Source: Selenomonas dianae
Lineage (GTDB): Bacteria; Bacillota; Negativicutes; Selenomonadales; Selenomonadaceae
NCBI RefSeq assembly: GCF_030644225.1
Contig: NZ_CP128650.1
Location: 1,540,001 to 1,604,000, forward strand
Reading direction: 5' to 3'
Length of the DNA: 64,000 nt
Shown: positions 60,986-64,000 of the stretch, piece after piece
Numbering within the stretch: the stretch's first letter is position 1
Layout of the letters: every line of letters begins with the position of its first letter
Notes under the pieces: model-generated
Seen by the model: the letters and a program-made list of their open reading frames with translations, nothing else
Database searches by the model: none
What the model was told of the DNA's origin: nothing
Program-made: the position numbers and the translations under genes

Positions 60986-61013
60986 GGAAGCAGTGATAAC
61001 TTCCATAGAAAAC

Positions 61014-61041
61014 TACGAAAAAATTTTCAAATTTTTTCGTA
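61014..61041. terminator. AT-rich hairpin ending the cyd operon
   Basis: TACGAAAAAATTT (61014-61026) pairs perfectly with AAATTTTTTCGTA (61029-61041) across TC. It lies 29 bases after the last cyd-operon gene and before the lipoprotein gene; the six T in the stem could act as terminator in either direction. Confidence 0.5.
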
Positions 61042-61045
61042 AAAC

Positions 61046-61089
61046 CTGTCATTTATGACAGTACAATTTCCTTCTTATTGTGGTAGAAT
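61046..61089 (+). promoter_or_regulatory. palindrome and -10 box before the lipoprotein gene
   Basis: CTGTCATTTATGACAG (61046-61061) is an almost perfect 16-base palindrome and could be an operator. TAGAAT (61084-61089) is a likely -10 box with no clear -35 box at 17 bases. The regulator is unknown. Confidence 0.45.
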
Positions 61090-61171
61090 AGAGATGAGCT
61101 TTCTGAAGAATATGCAGAAAGGCTGATTGATTAGGTTTTGGTATTTTTCTCACGAAAAAGGAGGAACGACG

Positions 61172-61831
61172 ATGAAAACCTACACGTCAACCATGAGCAA
61201 GCTCTTGCTCGCCCTATGTCTCGCTCTGTTCTCCACCCTTGCGCTCACGGGCTGCGGCGGCAGTGATCCGGATGCCGATGTCAAGAGCCTCGCGGAGGCG
61301 ATCGGACACGGCGATGCTGCGGCTGCCAAGGAGTTCAAACTGACCGGAGATATGGCCAAGCCCATAAACGAGCTTTTTATGCAGGAAATGGGCAAGGGAA
61401 TCGATGCAAGTAAGGAAGGAATCGACAACGCCAAAAAAACCATGGGGGACAAGCTCAAGGAGCTGAAGTTTAAGACCGAGGTCGTATCAAAGACGGATAG
61501 TTCTGCGAAGGTCAAATTGACGACCGATTACATCGAACTCAATACGGTTCTGGTAACGATAACGACTGCGATACAGACCGAGATGGAGAAGATGATGGAT
61601 CAGGACGATTTGTCAGCGCTTGACAAGCTCGGTGATATGGTCATGCAGCGCCTTGCCGACGAAATAAAGAATGCCAAAATCGCGGGACAGCAGTCCTTCG
61701 AGGTCGAGGTCAAGAAGGATAAGGACACGGGGAAATGGATGCCCACCGATCTCACTAAGTTCCAAGAAGACCTCGCCAAGTATATGCTCTTCAAAGGCGG
61801 AGACGACTCGATGCTAAACGGTAGTATATAA
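61172..61831 (+). CDS. putative lipoprotein of unknown function
   Basis: A 219-residue protein with a lipoprotein signal peptide: basic start, hydrophobic core (SKLLLALCLALFSTLALTG) and lipobox LTGC, with Cys28 the predicted lipid-linked residue after LspA cleavage. The mature part is helical and highly charged (DVKSLAEAIGHGDAAAAKEFKL, KLKELKFKTEVVSKTDSSAKVKL), resembling periplasmic DUF4878/DUF5105-type proteins that look like cystatin/NTF2 folds; that link is weak. AAAGGAGG lies 9 bases upstream of ATG 61172; an earlier in-frame ATG has no ribosome site. A single-gene unit. Confidence 0.88.
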   Translation: MKTYTSTMSKLLLALCLALFSTLALTGCGGSDPDADVKSLAEAIGHGDAAAAKEFKLTGDMAKPINELFMQEMGKGIDASKEGIDNAKKTMGDKLKELKFKTEVVSKTDSSAKVKLTTDYIELNTVLVTITTAIQTEMEKMMDQDDLSALDKLGDMVMQRLADEIKNAKIAGQQSFEVEVKKDKDTGKWMPTDLTKFQEDLAKYMLFKGGDDSMLNGSI

Positions 61832-61853
61832 GAGCAACCGTTTCACACCGCAC

Positions 61854-61886
61854 AAAAACGCCCGACGAATTTCGTCGGGCGTTTTT
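61854..61886. terminator. bidirectional terminator between lipoprotein and nuoN
   Basis: AAAAACGCCCGACGAA pairs with TTCGTCGGGCGTTTTT as a perfect long stem. T runs follow on both strands. It serves the lipoprotein gene and the convergent nuoN. Confidence 0.9.
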
Positions 61887-61895
61887 GATTGGATC

Positions 61896-63350
61896 CTATC
61901 TCATAAATGTATAGACCGCAATATTACTGAAGATTGAGAGCGGCTCTGCCCAAACACCGATAATCAGCGTAAACAGAACGGTGATAACCCCCATCGCGCT
62001 TGCGGGGAGTGGCAGACGCAGATGCTCCGCTGTCCACTTCTCCCCCTCCCCGACATCGCGGAACATCTCCTTGATGACGAGCAGATAGTAGTAGACGGAC
62101 ATCATCGACATAACGAAACCGACCCCCGCGAGCCAGAGATAGCCCGCATCAATCGCCGCCGAGAAAATGTAGATTTTCCCGACGAATCCCGCTGTCGGCG
62201 GGATGCCCGCCATCGTGAGCAGGGCGACCATCAGGATGCCAGCCGGCAGCAGCGAGTCCTTCGCAAGTCCGCGCACACTCGTAAAGTCCGCGCCGCCGCG
62301 CTTCATCTCAAGGTAGGACACCGTGACAAACGCGCCGACATTGGCAAAGACGTAGACCATCGCATAGAAGAGTACCGCCTTGATGCCCGCCGCATTCGTC
62401 GCGACCATCGCCGTCATCATGTAGCCCGCCTGTGCAATCGACGAATACGCAAGCATGCGCTTGATATTCGTCTGGCGGAATGCCATGAGATTTCCGCCGA
62501 CCATCGAAACGCCTGCAAACACGGCGAGCAGATGCGCCCAGTACGCCGAGAGGAACGGGAATGCCACAAAGAGCACACGCAGCAGGATCGCAATGCCCGC
62601 CGCCTTCGAGCACATCGCAAGAAGTGCCGTCACGGGTGCGGGTGCGCCTTCATATACATCCGGTGCCCAGAGATGGAACGGGATAATCGAGAGCTTGAAG
62701 AAGAAGCCCGCGAGGATAAAGACCACGCCAATCAGCCCGAGCGAGAACACGAGCCCAAGCCCCTGCGCGATGTTCTGGAACACCATCGTCCCCGTCATGC
62801 CGTAGACGAGGCTCATGCCGTAGAGCAGTACCGCCGTCGAACCGGATCCAAAGACGAGATACTTGATGCCCGCCTCCGCCGAGAGCGGCGAATCCGTACG
62901 GATGGCGACGAGCGCGTAGAACGAAATCGTCATCAGCTCAAGCCCGACGAACGCCGTCATGAGATCGTTCGCCGAAGCGAGGACGCACATGCCGAGCAGC
63001 GCCGAGAGGAGGAGCAGATAGAACTCCCCCTTGTGCCTGAGTGTCTGCTCCACGTAGTCCGCCGCAAAGATCACGGTCGAGAGAATCCCGATGATGAAGA
63101 GAATCTTGAAGAACACGGAGTAGCCGTCGACGATGTAAAGCCCCGCATAGAACGCCGTCGCTCCACCGTCGGGCGGATACATGCCCACAGCGAGTGCGAG
63201 CACACCGAGAAGCCCTGCCACGGTCAGCCAGACCACGGGGCAGCGCGGTGCGTCCTTTTTGAGGACGAGATCGGTGATGAGCACCACCACCATCAACACA
63301 GCGATCCCGATCTCCACGGAGATCGCGGCAAAATTCATCGCTTGCACCAT
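61896..63350 (-). CDS. nuoN: NADH-quinone oxidoreductase subunit N
   Basis: A 484-residue antiporter-like subunit of complex I with about 13-14 spans. Family sequences are AFVGLELMTISFYALVAI (about 117-134), EAGIKYLVFGSGSTAVLLYGMSLVYG (about 143-168), HLWAPDVYEGAPAPVTALLAMCSKAAG (about 222-248, with a key Lys) and MLAYSSIAQAGYMM (about 297-310). It would pump protons or Na+ while electrons pass to quinone. ATG 63350 shares a base with the nuoM stop (TGATG) with GGAGGTG upstream. It is the last gene of its operon, as usual for nuoN. Confidence 0.95.
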   Translation of the reverse strand: MVQAMNFAAISVEIGIAVLMVVVLITDLVLKKDAPRCPVVWLTVAGLLGVLALAVGMYPPDGGATAFYAGLYIVDGYSVFFKILFIIGILSTVIFAADYVEQTLRHKGEFYLLLLSALLGMCVLASANDLMTAFVGLELMTISFYALVAIRTDSPLSAEAGIKYLVFGSGSTAVLLYGMSLVYGMTGTMVFQNIAQGLGLVFSLGLIGVVFILAGFFFKLSIIPFHLWAPDVYEGAPAPVTALLAMCSKAAGIAILLRVLFVAFPFLSAYWAHLLAVFAGVSMVGGNLMAFRQTNIKRMLAYSSIAQAGYMMTAMVATNAAGIKAVLFYAMVYVFANVGAFVTVSYLEMKRGGADFTSVRGLAKDSLLPAGILMVALLTMAGIPPTAGFVGKIYIFSAAIDAGYLWLAGVGFVMSMMSVYYYLLVIKEMFRDVGEGEKWTAEHLRLPLPASAMGVITVLFTLIIGVWAEPLSIFSNIAVYTFMR

Positions 63351-64000
63351 CAGTGCCCACCTCCTATGATTGTCGGCGCATCCTGAATCAGCTCAAAGAG
63401 CGGCGCAAGCGGGGCAACCCCCGTATCCACCACATTCATGAGCAGTCCGGGGAACACGCCAAAGCCGACGAGGAACACGCCGAGTACGACGAGCGGAACA
63501 ACATCGATCTTGCGCTCATCGGGGAATTTTGCAAACCGCTCAACCCGCGGTCCGAAAAGCACGCGTGCGAGCATACGCAGCACATAGAACGCCGTGAAGA
63601 TGATGCCCGAAACGGCAATCACGGCAATCACGGGATAGACCTCGATGATGCCGACAAAGATTGTGAACTCGGGGATGAAGCCGATCAGCCCCGGCAGCCC
63701 GAGCGAACACAGACCCGCGAGCATAAAGCCGACCGTGATGTGCGGCATATGATGTGCGAGCCCCCAGAGGTCGCCGACGCTGCGCAGTTCCGTCTTCTCG
63801 TAGACGTAGCCGACCTGCGAGAAGAAGAGCGCGAGCATGACGCCGTGCGCCACCATGTAGGCGACCGCACCGCTCACACTCACGACGTTCAGAGCCGCAA
63901 AGCCGAGCAGGACGTAGCCCATATGGGAAACCGAGGAATACGCAATCATGTACTTGATGTCGCGCTGCGCGAGCGCAATGTAGGACGCATAAATGACGTT
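63350..64000 (-). CDS. nuoM: NADH-quinone oxidoreductase subunit M, C-terminal part
   Basis: The frame is open from the right window edge to 63350, giving 216 residues of the C-terminal half. The conserved motif QRDIKYMIAYSSVSHMGYVLLG, with the half-channel Lys and His, is at the start of the visible part. HMPHITVGFMLAGLCSLGLPGLIGFIPEF follows. The rest of the gene lies beyond the window. It is coupled to nuoN by a one-base overlap. Confidence 0.95.
   Translation of the reverse strand, partial: NVIYASYIALAQRDIKYMIAYSSVSHMGYVLLGFAALNVVSVSGAVAYMVAHGVMLALFFSQVGYVYEKTELRSVGDLWGLAHHMPHITVGFMLAGLCSLGLPGLIGFIPEFTIFVGIIEVYPVIAVIAVSGIIFTAFYVLRMLARVLFGPRVERFAKFPDERKIDVVPLVVLGVFLVGFGVFPGLLMNVVDTGVAPLAPLFELIQDAPTIIGGGH

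Overview
The window looks like chromosomal DNA of a Selenomonas-type member of the Negativicutes (diderm Firmicutes). This is inference from gene content: a secreted protein-tyrosine-phosphatase-like phytase of the Selenomonas kind, a fumarase plus quinol:fumarate oxidoreductase operon, a sepF/ylm/divIVA division cluster, a sporulation-type sigma-H, class 3 fructose bisphosphatase, and a diderm-type mix of hfq, RodZ-like and lipoprotein genes. Coding is dense, mostly on the minus strand, with many 1-11 base overlaps and frequent GTG/TTG starts.

Layout. 1-1.6 kb: end of a dTDP-rhamnose operon (rfbA, start of rfbC) and an unknown gene fired from an overlapping promoter. 1.6-6.9 kb: methionine operon (stand-alone MetH reactivation domain, MetH without that domain, homocysteine methyltransferase/MTHFR fusion). 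7-10.5 kb: trpD and a chemoreceptor. 10.5-15.4 kb: fumarase (two subunits) and sdhCAB. 15.7-20.1 kb: a minus-strand cluster (murI, thioesterase, unknown membrane protein, F420-ligase-like enzyme, rph, rdgB, phosphodiesterase). 20.2-24.2 kb: brnQ, tRNA-Ser, upp, glyA, rpiB. 24.2-28.8 kb: two ABC transporters and an oxidoreductase. 28.9-31.2 kb: cobalamin riboswitch with cbiK, and sigH. 31.3-39.7 kb: pyrR-rluD-lspA-divIVA-ylmH-proC-sepF-yggS-laccase-radical SAM chain, then nrdR. 39.8-47 kb: RodZ-like, Rrf2 regulator, dut, hfq, miaA, a metallo-hydrolase and ileS. 47-52.9 kb: phytase, fbp, an OpuC-type permease/receptor fusion, and a broken oxidoreductase gene. 53-61.8 kb: a degenerate P-type ATPase, the cydABDC operon with a coupled unknown protein, and a lipoprotein. 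61.9-64 kb: nuoN and the end of nuoM.

The most unusual content is non-coding. (1) A roughly 170-base hairpin element occurs three times (5940-6108, 25943-26112, 50351-50517), with a shortened relative at 10418-10489. Its helices differ in sequence between copies but stay base-paired through compensatory changes. Its internal loops are conserved. Its outermost helix is private to each copy. All full copies lie just 3' of a stop codon between two co-directional genes. (2) A roughly 163-base MITE-like element occurs three times (6906-7068, 47088-47249, 52354-52516). The last copy interrupts an oxidoreductase gene with a 3-base target duplication, and removing it on paper restores the reading frame. 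(3) A P1B-ATPase-like protein has lost its CPC, DKTGT and GDGxND signatures and looks like a pseudoenzyme.

Metabolically the window suggests an anaerobe or microaerobe that respires fumarate and has a cytochrome bd oxidase and a complex-I-like enzyme, with B12-dependent methionine synthesis supported by its own riboswitch-controlled cobalt chelatase.
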